Shown: positions 36,737-44,925 of the stretch, piece by piece
How the letters are laid out: every line of letters begins with the position of its first letter
Numbering within the stretch: position 1 is the stretch's first letter
DNA from: MED-G105 sp965263305
GTDB lineage: Bacteria > Pseudomonadota > Alphaproteobacteria > Caulobacterales > Parvularculaceae
Assembly: GCA_965263305.1 (NCBI GenBank)
Contig: OZ253666.1
Coordinates: 2,542,001-2,606,000, forward strand
Reading direction: 5' to 3'
DNA length: 64,000 nucleotides
Translations under genes and position numbers: made by a program
Notes under the pieces: model-generated
The model's input: only the letters and a program-made list of their open reading frames with translations
The model's database searches: none
Told to the model about the DNA's origin: nothing

Positions 36737-37435
36737 ATGGCCGATCAAGAAAGATTGGACGCCCTACAGGAAAAAGTGGGCTGGCGATTTCAGCGTCCAG
36801 CCTTGTTGGAGCGAGCCTTGACCCATGCGTCGCTCGCAGCCTCCTCCAGAAATGGCGATTTGGAACGATTAGAGTTTCTTGGTGACCGCGTATTGGGATT
36901 GATGACGGCCGAAGCCCTATGGCGGCGATATCCCGATATGGATGAGGGCGATCTTGCGCCTCGGTTAAACGCCTTAGTCCGTAAAGAGACTTGCGCGCAA
37001 GCGGCGGAGGCCTTCGGTCTTGATCAGCTTATTCGTATGTCCTCCCACGAGGAGGAGGCCGGTGGGCGTCGAAAAAAAGCAATCCTCGGCGATGTTTGCG
37101 AAGCGTTTCTGGGCGCGCTTTATATTGATGGCGGGTTAGAGGCGGCGCGCGCCGCGTTTGATCTGTTTTGGACGCCAAATTTGGAAGACCTATCCCACGC
37201 CCATCGGGACGCGAAAACCGCGCTCCAGGAATGGAGCCAGGAAAAACGCCTCGGGGCGCCGTCCTATGATGTTATTGACGCTGATGGGCCTGCCCATGCG
37301 CCAGCCTTTACCGTGGCCGTATCCGTGAAGGGCCGGAAGTCCGCGCAAGGGGAGGGGCGCTCAAAAAGGGCCGCCCAAATGGCCGCTGCCGAAGCCTTTC
37401 TTCGCCGAGAGGGCGTCTGGAAAAAACGGCGCTGA
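36737..37435 (+). CDS. rnc: Ribonuclease III
   Basis: 232 residues. Cuts double-stranded RNA, including rRNA precursors. The signature ERLEFLGDRVLGL lies in the nuclease domain and a double-stranded-RNA-binding domain occupies the last 70 residues (AKTALQEWSQEK onward, with AAQMAAAEAFL). In most proteobacteria era and recO follow; here a terminator follows, so that block is interrupted. Confidence 0.97.
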   Translation: MADQERLDALQEKVGWRFQRPALLERALTHASLAASSRNGDLERLEFLGDRVLGLMTAEALWRRYPDMDEGDLAPRLNALVRKETCAQAAEAFGLDQLIRMSSHEEEAGGRRKKAILGDVCEAFLGALYIDGGLEAARAAFDLFWTPNLEDLSHAHRDAKTALQEWSQEKRLGAPSYDVIDADGPAHAPAFTVAVSVKGRKSAQGEGRSKRAAQMAAAEAFLRREGVWKKRR

Positions 37436-37454
37436 CGAGCCGTCGTCATTTTTT
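37433..37454 (+). terminator. Terminator overlapping the rnc stop codon
   Basis: The stem TGACGA / TCGTCA with loop GCCG is followed by six T. The first three bases are the rnc stop codon. It ends the acpS-lepB-rnc unit. Confidence 0.7.
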
Positions 37455-37484
37455 CATCGCTGGCCAGGTTTTGGCTTGCTAATC

Positions 37485-37504
37485 ATATAAAGATATCTTT
37501 ATAT
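37485..37504. promoter_or_regulatory. Perfect 20-bp palindrome before metH, candidate SahR/ArsR-type operator
   Basis: ATATAAAGATATCTTTATAT is exactly self-complementary and is an AT-rich island in GC-richer DNA, 117 bp before the metH-N start. It resembles the sites assigned to ArsR-family, S-adenosylhomocysteine-sensing SahR regulators of methionine-cycle genes; this match is from memory. No ArsR gene lies in the window, so the regulator would act in trans. Confidence 0.6.
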
Positions 37505-37621
37505 CTAGGAAAATCGGGAAATTGGGATCGCTGTGATGCGTGCCCCTGATTGGCATTCGCGAATACGAAATCGCGCTAAACACCGGCTTTATCGGCCTAA
37601 ACCATTGAAAAGAAATCACTT

Positions 37622-38692
37622 ATGACGACATCAAACGGTCAACGTTCTCAACGGTTAGAGCAACTCCGAGATGCTCTTGCGAAACGCATTCTCGTCCTCG
37701 ATGGCGCCGCTGGCACGTTCATTCAAACCAAGGAGCTGGACGAGGTTGGGTTTCGAGGTGAGCGTTTTGCCGACTGGGGCCAGGAGTTACGCGGCAATAA
37801 CGATCTCCTAATCCTCACCCAACCCCAGATCATTACGGAAATGCATGACGCCTATCTGGACGCCGGCGCCGATATCGTTGAGACGAACACTTTCTCCGCG
37901 ACCACGATCGCCCAAGCCGATTACGGCCTGGAGGAGATCGCCTACGAACTAAACGTCGAAGGCGCGCGGCTCGCGCGGGAATCGGCGGATCGCGCCGCGA
38001 CGGAGGACAAACCGCGCTGGGTGGCGGGGGCGATCGGGCCAACGAACCGAACCGCCTCTCTCTCTCCGGATGTGAATGACCCTGGCAAACGCAATGTCGA
38101 CTTTGACGAACTTGTAGCAGCCTATGGCGAGGCGGTGCGTGGGCTGACCGATGGCGGCGCTGACGCAATTCTTATTGAGACAGTTTTTGACACCCTCAAC
38201 GCAAAAGCCGCTATTTTCGCCGCACAGGAACAATTTGAAAAATCCGGCGTCGCACTGCCCATTATGTTGTCAGTGACAATCACGGATCAGTCAGGGCGAA
38301 CATTGTCGGGTCAGACCGCCGAAGCGTTTTGGCGATCTGTCTCTCACTCAAATCCATTGAGCGTCGGGGTAAACTGTGCGCTGGGGCCTGATCTTATGCG
38401 GCCTTATGTGGCGGAACTCTCTCGTGTGGCCGATGCTTATTTGTCAGCCTATCCCAACGCCGGACTACCAAACGAATTCGGCGGCTATGACGAAACGCCT
38501 GATTCTATGCGCACCCATTTGCAAGAATGGGCGGAAAGCGGGCTTCTAAACATCGTCGGCGGATGTTGCGGGACGACGCCGGCTCATATCGCCGCCTTCG
38601 CCAACGCGGTTGAGGGGCTAGCGCCACGCCCGAAACCAACCCCAGAACCGGCCTTGCACTTATCCGGTCTCGAACCGTTTGCGCTTGCTTGA
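37622..38692 (+). CDS. metH: Methionine synthase, N-terminal homocysteine-binding part (split MetH)
   Basis: 356 residues covering only the homocysteine methyltransferase barrel of cobalamin-dependent MetH. The zinc cysteines are in VGVNCALGPD and IVGGCCGTTPAH. Full-length MetH has about 1,200 residues; this protein ends at LHLSGLEPFALA, the normal boundary in alphaproteobacteria where the enzyme is split into two genes. The second part (folate, cobalamin and activation domains) does not follow here and must lie elsewhere. The palindrome at 37485-37504 suggests control by the methionine-cycle state. Confidence 0.9.
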   Translation: MTTSNGQRSQRLEQLRDALAKRILVLDGAAGTFIQTKELDEVGFRGERFADWGQELRGNNDLLILTQPQIITEMHDAYLDAGADIVETNTFSATTIAQADYGLEEIAYELNVEGARLARESADRAATEDKPRWVAGAIGPTNRTASLSPDVNDPGKRNVDFDELVAAYGEAVRGLTDGGADAILIETVFDTLNAKAAIFAAQEQFEKSGVALPIMLSVTITDQSGRTLSGQTAEAFWRSVSHSNPLSVGVNCALGPDLMRPYVAELSRVADAYLSAYPNAGLPNEFGGYDETPDSMRTHLQEWAESGLLNIVGGCCGTTPAHIAAFANAVEGLAPRPKPTPEPALHLSGLEPFALA

Positions 38693-38853
38693 TCGCGGAT
38701 TGACGATTTCCGTCCGGTCTCTACACAACATTCTTTCGACTCGTCCCACGGGATAGGGTAATCAGCGCTTAACGCGTGAGCGGCCCTGTCGCTGCTTTAA
38801 AGAAGAACCTAAATCGCCGTCTAAAACCTGCAGGCTTTAAAAGGACCGCCGTC

Positions 38854-40011
38854 ATGTCAGATTTAACCCCGCAGATTGAATGGTTGGCGCGGCTCGTCGC
38901 CCATGACACCACGTCGCATAAATCCAACCTTGGATTGATTGATGACGTTGAGGGGTACCTAAAAAGCCATGGAGCGGAGACCCACCGTGTCTACAGTGAC
39001 GAAGGGGACAAGGCGAACCTCTATGCCATCATCGGCCCCAAGGTCGAAGGCGGCGTCATTTTATCGGCGCATACGGATGTTGTGCCCGTGGAAGGACAGG
39101 ATTGGAAGACCGATCCATGGGTGCTGACCCAGCAGGGTGATAAACTTTACGGGCGCGGCTCTTCGGATATGAAAGCGTTCCCGGCAGTGGGGCTGTCACT
39201 CGTCGAAGAGATGGCGGCGGCGGACTTAAAGCGGCCCATTATTTTCGCCCTTTCCTATGATGAAGAGGTGGGGCTTTTCGGTGCACCGCGGATGATCCGC
39301 GAGATTGCCGACAAACTGCCAAAGGCGAGCGCCGTTATTGTCGGGGAGCCGACATCTATGAAAGTCGTGGACGGCCATAAAGGCATCGCCTCATTTCGCA
39401 CGACCGTGACAGGGTATACGACCCATTCCAGTCAAACTGATCGCGGCGTCTCCGCTGTTGAGGCGGCAGCGAAACTGATCACAAAGGTCACCGCCATCAG
39501 AGAAGCAAAGGCACGGGAAGCCGATCCCGCGTCGCCATTCTCCCCGCCTTATTCAACCATGACGGTGAATGTCGCCAATGGCGGCACCCAGTTGAACATC
39601 ATGGCGGGTGAGTGCGTTTTTGATTGGGATTGTCGGGTGACGCCCGGCGATTCTGCGAATGAGGTGCTCAGCGAATTTGAAGATTTCGCCCGCGGTGTTC
39701 AGGCGGAGATGAGCGCAAAAGCAGCGGGCTGCCGTATTGAAACGACGCAAATCACCAACGCGCCCCCACTCGCCCCCGTCGCGGACAACCCAGCGGCGGA
39801 CCTTGCCAAAGCGTTAACGGGCCATAATGGGACAGAGGTCGTCTCCTACTGCGCTGAAGCGGGACAGTTTCAGGAAGGCGGGTTCTCAACCGTGATCTGC
39901 GGTCCGGGCTCCATCGATCAGGCCCATCAGCCCAATGAATTTATCCATATTGATCAGATCGGCGCTTGCGCCGCTTTTATGCGGAAATTGATCACGCGCC
40001 TCGCGGCTTAA
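38854..40011 (+). CDS. argE: Acetylornithine deacetylase
   Basis: 385 residues of the M20 metallopeptidase family. The ATG at 38854 has AAAAGGA nine bases before it and gives the family's usual N-terminus; an upstream GTG at 38776 is rejected. Metal and catalytic residues lie in LSAHTDVVPVEG and SYDEEVGLFGA, with GRGSSDMKAF between. It hydrolyses N-acetylornithine to ornithine in arginine synthesis. ArgE and succinyl-diaminopimelate desuccinylase are related, but motif spacing and length favour ArgE. Confidence 0.88.
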   Translation: MSDLTPQIEWLARLVAHDTTSHKSNLGLIDDVEGYLKSHGAETHRVYSDEGDKANLYAIIGPKVEGGVILSAHTDVVPVEGQDWKTDPWVLTQQGDKLYGRGSSDMKAFPAVGLSLVEEMAAADLKRPIIFALSYDEEVGLFGAPRMIREIADKLPKASAVIVGEPTSMKVVDGHKGIASFRTTVTGYTTHSSQTDRGVSAVEAAAKLITKVTAIREAKAREADPASPFSPPYSTMTVNVANGGTQLNIMAGECVFDWDCRVTPGDSANEVLSEFEDFARGVQAEMSAKAAGCRIETTQITNAPPLAPVADNPAADLAKALTGHNGTEVVSYCAEAGQFQEGGFSTVICGPGSIDQAHQPNEFIHIDQIGACAAFMRKLITRLAA

Positions 40012-40100
40012 CGCCCGCGCCGCTGACGGGAATTTCCGACAACAATTTCCAACGGATTTACGCCCCGTTTACATTGACCTGCGATTTTTACGGACAAGGG

Positions 40101-40146
40101 CGTTTTCGGGCATGAAAACCGGTTGAACGGTTTTCGCCCGAAACGG
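40101..40146. repeat. Long stem-loop before the methyltransferase gene
   Basis: An inner perfect stem GAAAACCG / CGGTTTTC (40114-40121 and 40128-40135, loop GTTGAA) continues into an outer stem of CGTTTTCGGGC with GCCCGAAACGG, with one small bulge. There is no T-run after it on either strand. It may be a weak bidirectional terminator, an mRNA-stabilising hairpin, or a dispersed repeat. Confidence 0.6.
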
Positions 40147-40171
40147 TTAGAGTAATTGCGGGATCGGGCCA

Positions 40172-41551
40172 GTGAAACGAATATCCACCTGTCGGGCATG
40201 CGGGTCGTCGGCGTTAACGCCAGCGTTTTCCATCAAGGCGCAATCGACTAAAGCGGCGAAGAAAAAGGTGCTAGGGCTTGATCAAGGTCGCCTTGATTAT
40301 GTCGTCTGCGATGCAACGCGTGACGCAAATGCCTGCGGCCTAATTCAAAGCGTCTTTCAGGAACCGCTCTCCTTGGGGGAGACTGCGCCATCCAGCGCCT
40401 ATCGCGCGGTGCGCAATCAGTTACGCGCTGCGGCGACAGAAGCCCTCGAAATGATCTCTGGCCGGGATTGCGCGGCTCTTGATATTGGATGTTCTGACGG
40501 GGCGTTGTTGTCATACTATCCCCGGTGGGTAGATCGTTTTGGCGTTGATAAGGGCGCGGCGATTGAAGAGATTGGTCCTTGGGCGTCGACATCTCAATCA
40601 ACCTTTCCGAGTGCGGCGTTTGACGCAGATTTTGGCGATAAAAAATTCGACATCATCACGGCCGTCAACGTCTTAGAAACGTTCCCCGACCCGAAAGCGG
40701 CTCTCTCGCGTATGACTTCGCTGTTGGCCGATGACGGCGTCGTCGTTTTGGAAACCCTTTACGCGCCAATGACGCTGACCCGTACAAATGTTGAACCGCT
40801 GATCAATGGGTGTGCAAGCCTATTCACCCTGAGCGCAATTGAACGATTGTGCCGGGATGCGAAATTGAAGATTTTCCGAGGCATGCTCACTGATAAAGCC
40901 GGTGGTTCTGTTCGGTTGTTTGCGACGCATGAAGCGGTCGATGATTACGATTTTGATCCGTGGTATGACCGCCTCGCCCGGCTGTGGGATGAAGAAAATG
41001 CTCTCGGGTTTAGGCTGCATTCACCGTATCAGGCTTTTGAACAGCGTGTGAGTGAAGCACGGGCGGCCTTTGAACAGCTGGTGACGAAGGTCGCGAAACG
41101 CGGAGAGCGTATCCATCTTGTCGGCGCCGGCGCGGCGTCCATGGAGCTTTACCATTGGGCCGGAAAGGCCAAGTCGGCAATCGAAGCGGCGATCCACCAC
41201 GGTGCGCCGGACCCCAGCGCGAAGTTAACGCCCGGCGGCCCATCACTAATTTCGGAAACCGAGTCGCGCGCCCTCGAACCTGATTGTATCATTACCCCGG
41301 CGAGCCTCAAGAGAGAAATGTTAGAGCGTTGGCGTGATCCAATCATGCGCGGCGCCTCGCTTGTTGTGGCGACGCCGACGCCCCATATTATCGACGCTGG
41401 TTCCTATGCTGCGGAATTTGGCAAATCTCTCGCCGGTGGTGACAGCGCGGGGGGCGTAGAGACGCTCCATGCAATCCTCGGCGCCGCAGGCGGCCTGCGT
41501 CTCGTCAGTGATCAGTCGGATAAAGACGACGATCAGCGCGAGAGCGCTTAA
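40172..41551 (+). CDS. Class I SAM-dependent methyltransferase, sugar C-methyltransferase-like layout
   Basis: 459 residues from a GTG start. Layout: an N-terminal CRACGS zinc-ribbon-like motif, a Rossmann methyltransferase domain with ALDIGCSDGALL (SAM loop) and ITAVNVLETFPDP, and a C-terminal domain with HLVGAGAASMELYHW as in the C-methyltransferases of nucleotide sugars. The second CxxC of the zinc site is not clear. Such enzymes methylate keto-sugars in O-antigen or natural product pathways, but no other sugar-nucleotide gene except galE is near. The fold is secure; the substrate is unknown. Confidence 0.75.
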   Translation: MKRISTCRACGSSALTPAFSIKAQSTKAAKKKVLGLDQGRLDYVVCDATRDANACGLIQSVFQEPLSLGETAPSSAYRAVRNQLRAAATEALEMISGRDCAALDIGCSDGALLSYYPRWVDRFGVDKGAAIEEIGPWASTSQSTFPSAAFDADFGDKKFDIITAVNVLETFPDPKAALSRMTSLLADDGVVVLETLYAPMTLTRTNVEPLINGCASLFTLSAIERLCRDAKLKIFRGMLTDKAGGSVRLFATHEAVDDYDFDPWYDRLARLWDEENALGFRLHSPYQAFEQRVSEARAAFEQLVTKVAKRGERIHLVGAGAASMELYHWAGKAKSAIEAAIHHGAPDPSAKLTPGGPSLISETESRALEPDCIITPASLKREMLERWRDPIMRGASLVVATPTPHIIDAGSYAAEFGKSLAGGDSAGGVETLHAILGAAGGLRLVSDQSDKDDDQRESA

Positions 41552-41574
41552 TCAGCCACCTTTATGCTGGTCGG

Positions 41575-42384
41575 TCAATCTAATGTGGAGATAAAGCGCC
41601 TCGAGGCGCCTTCGAGAACCACGGCTGTCAGACGCCCGGTCCACACCGCGCCGGTGTCTACAGCAATCCGCCAGCCGGCGTCTCTCGGTTTTTTGATGGG
41701 ATGGTGGCCGTGGACGATGGTGATGTCAGGCCATTCACTGCCCCCCGCTTCATGAAACCTCTTCCGTATCCAGAGTAGGTGTTCTTCCGATTGCTCGTCA
41801 ATTGGAACGCCAGGCATTAAGCCAGCATGGACGAAGAGGTAATCGCCGGCCCGATGGGTGAGGGCTAGCCCGGAAAGAAAGTCGCGATGGGCTTTGGGCA
41901 TGCGACCCAATAGGTCCCGGGCAACATCTCCCGGCGCACGACGGGCGGCGCCTTCAACGCCATAACTCGCCGCGGTTTCTTCTCCCCCCCAGTCAAGCCA
42001 GGATTCAAATCGCGCCGGCTCGGTGAGAAATTGCATCATCGACGCTTCATGATTGCCCTTTAGGAAAATCCAATCGATTGACGGGTTTTCCCGCAGTCGG
42101 GTCAGTCGGTCGATCACCTCCTTAGTTGAGGGGCCCCGGTCGACATAATCGCCCAGAAAGACGACTTTCTTGCGCAAACGGGTCTCTTCCCCCTCGATTT
42201 TTTCAAGCATCAAATCAAGAAGATCGCGCCGACCATGCACATCGCCAATTGCGTAGAGCCGGATGCCGTCGGGGACCGCTTTTTTGCGGCGGGATTTTGA
42301 AATAATTCTCGAAAGCACGTGTTCAAACCTATACCGGACTCTGCTTATAAAGGGTTCACTCAATCGCCGATAGCTAATCGTCAA
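41575..42384 (-). CDS. Calcineurin-like metallophosphatase
   Basis: Up to 269 residues. Phosphoesterase motifs in order: YAIGDVHGRRDLLD, VFLGDYVDRGPST, IFLKGNHEASM and a later VHGHHP. These give a two-metal PPP/ApaH-like site. The TTG at 42384 gives the longest frame; a GTG about 26 codons further in would also keep every motif, so the start is uncertain. Members hydrolyse phosphoproteins or dinucleotide polyphosphates. It is convergent with the methyltransferase gene. Confidence 0.85.
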   Translation of the reverse strand: MTISYRRLSEPFISRVRYRFEHVLSRIISKSRRKKAVPDGIRLYAIGDVHGRRDLLDLMLEKIEGEETRLRKKVVFLGDYVDRGPSTKEVIDRLTRLRENPSIDWIFLKGNHEASMMQFLTEPARFESWLDWGGEETAASYGVEGAARRAPGDVARDLLGRMPKAHRDFLSGLALTHRAGDYLFVHAGLMPGVPIDEQSEEHLLWIRKRFHEAGGSEWPDITIVHGHHPIKKPRDAGWRIAVDTGAVWTGRLTAVVLEGASRRFISTLD

Positions 42385-42515
42385 ACCAGCAAACTAGCCA
42401 AGGCAGGGCTAGGCTGGCCAGGCGCGCCCAGCCCAGGATAGGGGCGAGCTGCGTTGAAGCTGAGCGCGAGGTCGTCATATTGATGCGGCCGAGAGAGTAT
42501 TAAAGGGGTAAGGCC

Positions 42516-43529
42516 ATGACGGTGCTGGTAACAGGCGGCGCGGGGTACATCGGCGCACATATGCTGCTCGCTCTGGAAAACGCCGGCGAGAGTGCGGTCG
42601 CAATCGATGATTTATCCAACGGCGCTCGATGGTTGGCGCCGAAGGGCGCTGCGTTAACGGTGGGAAACATCGGCGATGAATCTACCATGCGGGGGTATCT
42701 GAAAACAAATGGCGTCGAGGAAATTATCCACTTCGCAGGCTCAACGTTGATCCCTGATTCGCTAAAAAATCCACTCGACTACTATTGGAATAATACTGCA
42801 AATACGCTGGCGCTGTTGCGTGCGGCAAAGGCGAGCGGCGTTAAGAGGTTTATATTTTCATCGACCGCTGCCGTATACGGAACACCAGAAACATCACCGA
42901 TCAGTGAAGGCGCTCAGGTCGAGTCCATTTCTCCCTATGGCGCCTCCATGGCGATGAGCGAACGCATCCTGGAGGATGCGGGGAAAGCCCACGGCATTGA
43001 CTATGTCATCTTACGTTACTTCAATGTGGCCGGCGCCGACCCCGCGCTGCGCGCGGGTCAAATTGGTAAGCCGACACACCTAGTCCGCGTTGCGGCGCAG
43101 ATTGCTGTTGGGGCGCGGGCGGAGAAACTTCAGATTTACGGCGTTGATTATCCGACACCGGACGGCACAGCGATCCGCGATTATGTCCATGTCAGCGATC
43201 TCGCCGATGCGCACTTATCCGCTTTGGAGCGGTTAAGGGCCGGGCGAGGGTCGATCACGCTGAACGTCGGATATGGCCGGGGCACTTCGGTTTTGGAGGT
43301 GATTGAGGCGGCTGAGCGCGTTTCGGGGCGGGAACTTGAAACGGAGGCGGCGGCGCGCCGACCGGGCGATCCACCTCAGTTGATCGCAGACAGCGCGGCT
43401 ATTCGAACAGAGCTCGATTGGCGCCCTAGATTTGACGAAATTGACTTTATTGTGCGCACATCAATCGACTGGGAGCGAAAAATGGATGCTGTCGCCCGCG
43501 AAGGCGCGGCTCTGACCAGAGAAGCTTAA
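42516..43529 (+). CDS. galE: UDP-glucose 4-epimerase homologue with Lys-to-Met change
   Basis: 337 residues, the normal length, of the extended SDR family. NAD-binding GGAGYIGAHM, the serine/threonine of SSTAAVYG, Tyr141 in SPYGASM, and the later YFNVAGADP and RDYVHVSDL are conserved. The catalytic YxxxK motif reads Tyr-Gly-Ala-Ser-Met, so Met145 replaces the lysine that positions NAD and lowers the tyrosine pKa. The rest of the enzyme shows no sign of decay. It may have changed activity, be a weak enzyme, or contain a sequence error. It is coupled to the VanZ-like gene. Confidence 0.85.
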   Translation: MTVLVTGGAGYIGAHMLLALENAGESAVAIDDLSNGARWLAPKGAALTVGNIGDESTMRGYLKTNGVEEIIHFAGSTLIPDSLKNPLDYYWNNTANTLALLRAAKASGVKRFIFSSTAAVYGTPETSPISEGAQVESISPYGASMAMSERILEDAGKAHGIDYVILRYFNVAGADPALRAGQIGKPTHLVRVAAQIAVGARAEKLQIYGVDYPTPDGTAIRDYVHVSDLADAHLSALERLRAGRGSITLNVGYGRGTSVLEVIEAAERVSGRELETEAAARRPGDPPQLIADSAAIRTELDWRPRFDEIDFIVRTSIDWERKMDAVAREGAALTREA

Positions 43530-43957
43530 TGACCAATCGCAGTCTCTTTCGATTTTTATTCGGGGCAATATTGATATTGGTCACATGGCTGACGTTAACG
43601 CCGAACCCTGACGACACAAAGCAGGGGATGAGCTTGATGCGTTGGGCGTCCGAATTTTTGTTCGGCAGCGCCAAGTATCACGATAAGTTAGCCCATTTTG
43701 TCGCCTATGGCGTGCTTGGGGCATTCTTTACATTTGCACGGTTTACGATTTTCGGACGGCGTCTGTTCGGGGCATTGCTGCTCGCCGGGTATGGGGCGGC
43801 GTTAGAAATCGTGCAGGGCTGGTTGGGGGTTCGTCATCCAGAATTTTATGACGGTGTTGCGAATGCCCTTGGCGCTTTTATCGCGTTTCCTATTGCTCTG
43901 TGTGTCGAACATATCGTCGGCGCGATCACGCGCCGTAAAGCTTCTACGGCGACTTAA
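43529..43957 (+). CDS. VanZ-like membrane protein
   Basis: 142 residues with about four membrane segments and the VanZ-family pattern KYHDKLAHFVAYGVLGAFFT followed by GAALEIVQGW. The start overlaps the galE stop by one base (TAATG). Function in Gram-negative bacteria is unknown; teicoplanin resistance is not implied. Confidence 0.8.
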   Translation: MTNRSLFRFLFGAILILVTWLTLTPNPDDTKQGMSLMRWASEFLFGSAKYHDKLAHFVAYGVLGAFFTFARFTIFGRRLFGALLLAGYGAALEIVQGWLGVRHPEFYDGVANALGAFIAFPIALCVEHIVGAITRRKASTAT

Positions 43958-43978
43958 ATTCGATCCAAGACCCGTTAA

Positions 43979-44012
43979 GAAAAGCAAATGGGCCTTCCTT
44001 TGGGGAAGGCCC
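43979..44012 (-). terminator. Terminator of the small-peptide transcript (minus strand)
   Basis: The perfect stem GGGCCTTCC / GGAAGGCCC (43990-43998 and 44004-44012) is followed, on the minus strand, by CATTTGCTTTTCTT. The plus strand has no T-run, so it ends transcription from the chrR side. It could also protect the galE-vanZ transcript end. Confidence 0.75.
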
Positions 44013-44039
44013 ATTGATAGTACGGTGGAAAATCAAGCG

Positions 44040-44129
44040 TTAGGCGATCGCGGCGACAGTGTAAGCAGCCGGCGCAAAAGCAGCGATAAGAATAACGCTC
44101 AGGGTCATGAACGAAGCGATTTTGGCCAT
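44040..44129 (-). CDS. 29-residue hydrophobic peptide behind chrR
   Basis: The reading frame from 44129 encodes MAKIASFMTLSV, then about 17 residues rich in Ala and Val: one basic residue, then a single membrane-length hydrophobic stretch. GGAGAG stands seven bases before the ATG and a clean terminator follows the stop after 28 bp. The chrR stop lies 121 bp upstream, so it may be part of the sigma-factor operon or have its own promoter. The size, ribosome site and terminator support a real small gene. It looks like a short membrane or signal-peptide-like protein; no function is known. Confidence 0.6.
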   Translation of the reverse strand: MAKIASFMTLSVILIAAFAPAAYTVAAIA

Positions 44130-44250
44130 TGTTGTTCTCTCCATTGTTGTTTTCGTTACATGATGGAGATAGGTCGAGCGAGAGCCGACCGAAAGGGGGG
44201 CTTTTGTCAGTTCGGCGCAAAAGCCCCGCATTTCGTCGATTGAAGAGGCG

Positions 44251-44925
44251 TTAGAGGCCCACGAAAGGTTGCAGCGCCTTGCCCGCCAGATCTTTGAACG
44301 CCAACGGCGCATTGGTGGCGATCAGGCAGATGCAGTCTTCATCGCCAAAGGCCATCGGGCTGTGGGTCGTTTCACTATCCAAATCGGCCAGATCGCCCGC
44401 CCGGAAATCGCCGATTTCATCGCGGTAGGCGCCGCGCAAGATAAGCGTCAATTCTTCCTCGCGGTGGGAATGGCGCGCCATTTTTACGCCCGGCGAAATT
44501 TTGAGAAGGCGCAAGACACCTTGCTTGTAGCCCTTTGCATCGAGGATATGCTGAGAGATGCCGGGCAGGACCGGCTTCCACGGAACATCGTCGAGATCGC
44601 CTTTCAGGTACGCCTGTAAAGGGCGCGCCGCAGCAATATCCGGGTCGTTAGCCGGTTGCACAAGCTTCGGGGTGAAGGCTGGCATTTGTTCGCCGGCGTT
44701 TTCCCAAAAGAGGTCTAGCGCGTTGGGTTTCAACGCGACCGGCGCGATTTCTTCAAGACATCGCCCGCCAACAACTTCGAATGCGTCCACTGTTCTTCGG
44801 CATTCCGTGCATAACTCTAGATGGGTGGCGATAACGGTTGCCCGCGCTTCGTCTAAACGGGCCGCTGCGAAGTCAGCGAGGGTTTCGGGGCGCGGATGGC
44901 GACTGATACTACGCATCGAGGTCAC
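44251..44925 (-). CDS. chrR: ChrR-type zinc anti-sigma factor with cupin domain
   Basis: 224 residues from a GTG; an ATG three codons later (44916) is also possible. The N-terminal anti-sigma domain has HPRPETL and then THLELCTEC, giving the HxxxCxxC zinc site known from Rhodobacter ChrR. The C-terminal cupin has HSHREEE. ChrR holds sigma-E inactive and releases it on exposure to singlet oxygen. The gene overlaps the sigma-factor gene by 17 bp, consistent with one operon. Confidence 0.93.
   Translation of the reverse strand: MTSMRSISRHPRPETLADFAAARLDEARATVIATHLELCTECRRTVDAFEVVGGRCLEEIAPVALKPNALDLFWENAGEQMPAFTPKLVQPANDPDIAAARPLQAYLKGDLDDVPWKPVLPGISQHILDAKGYKQGVLRLLKISPGVKMARHSHREEELTLILRGAYRDEIGDFRAGDLADLDSETTHSPMAFGDEDCICLIATNAPLAFKDLAGKALQPFVGL

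Noticed and set aside
37455..37621. Possible SAM or SAH riboswitch before metH
   Set aside because: The palindrome explains the symmetry and no riboswitch core pairing was found.
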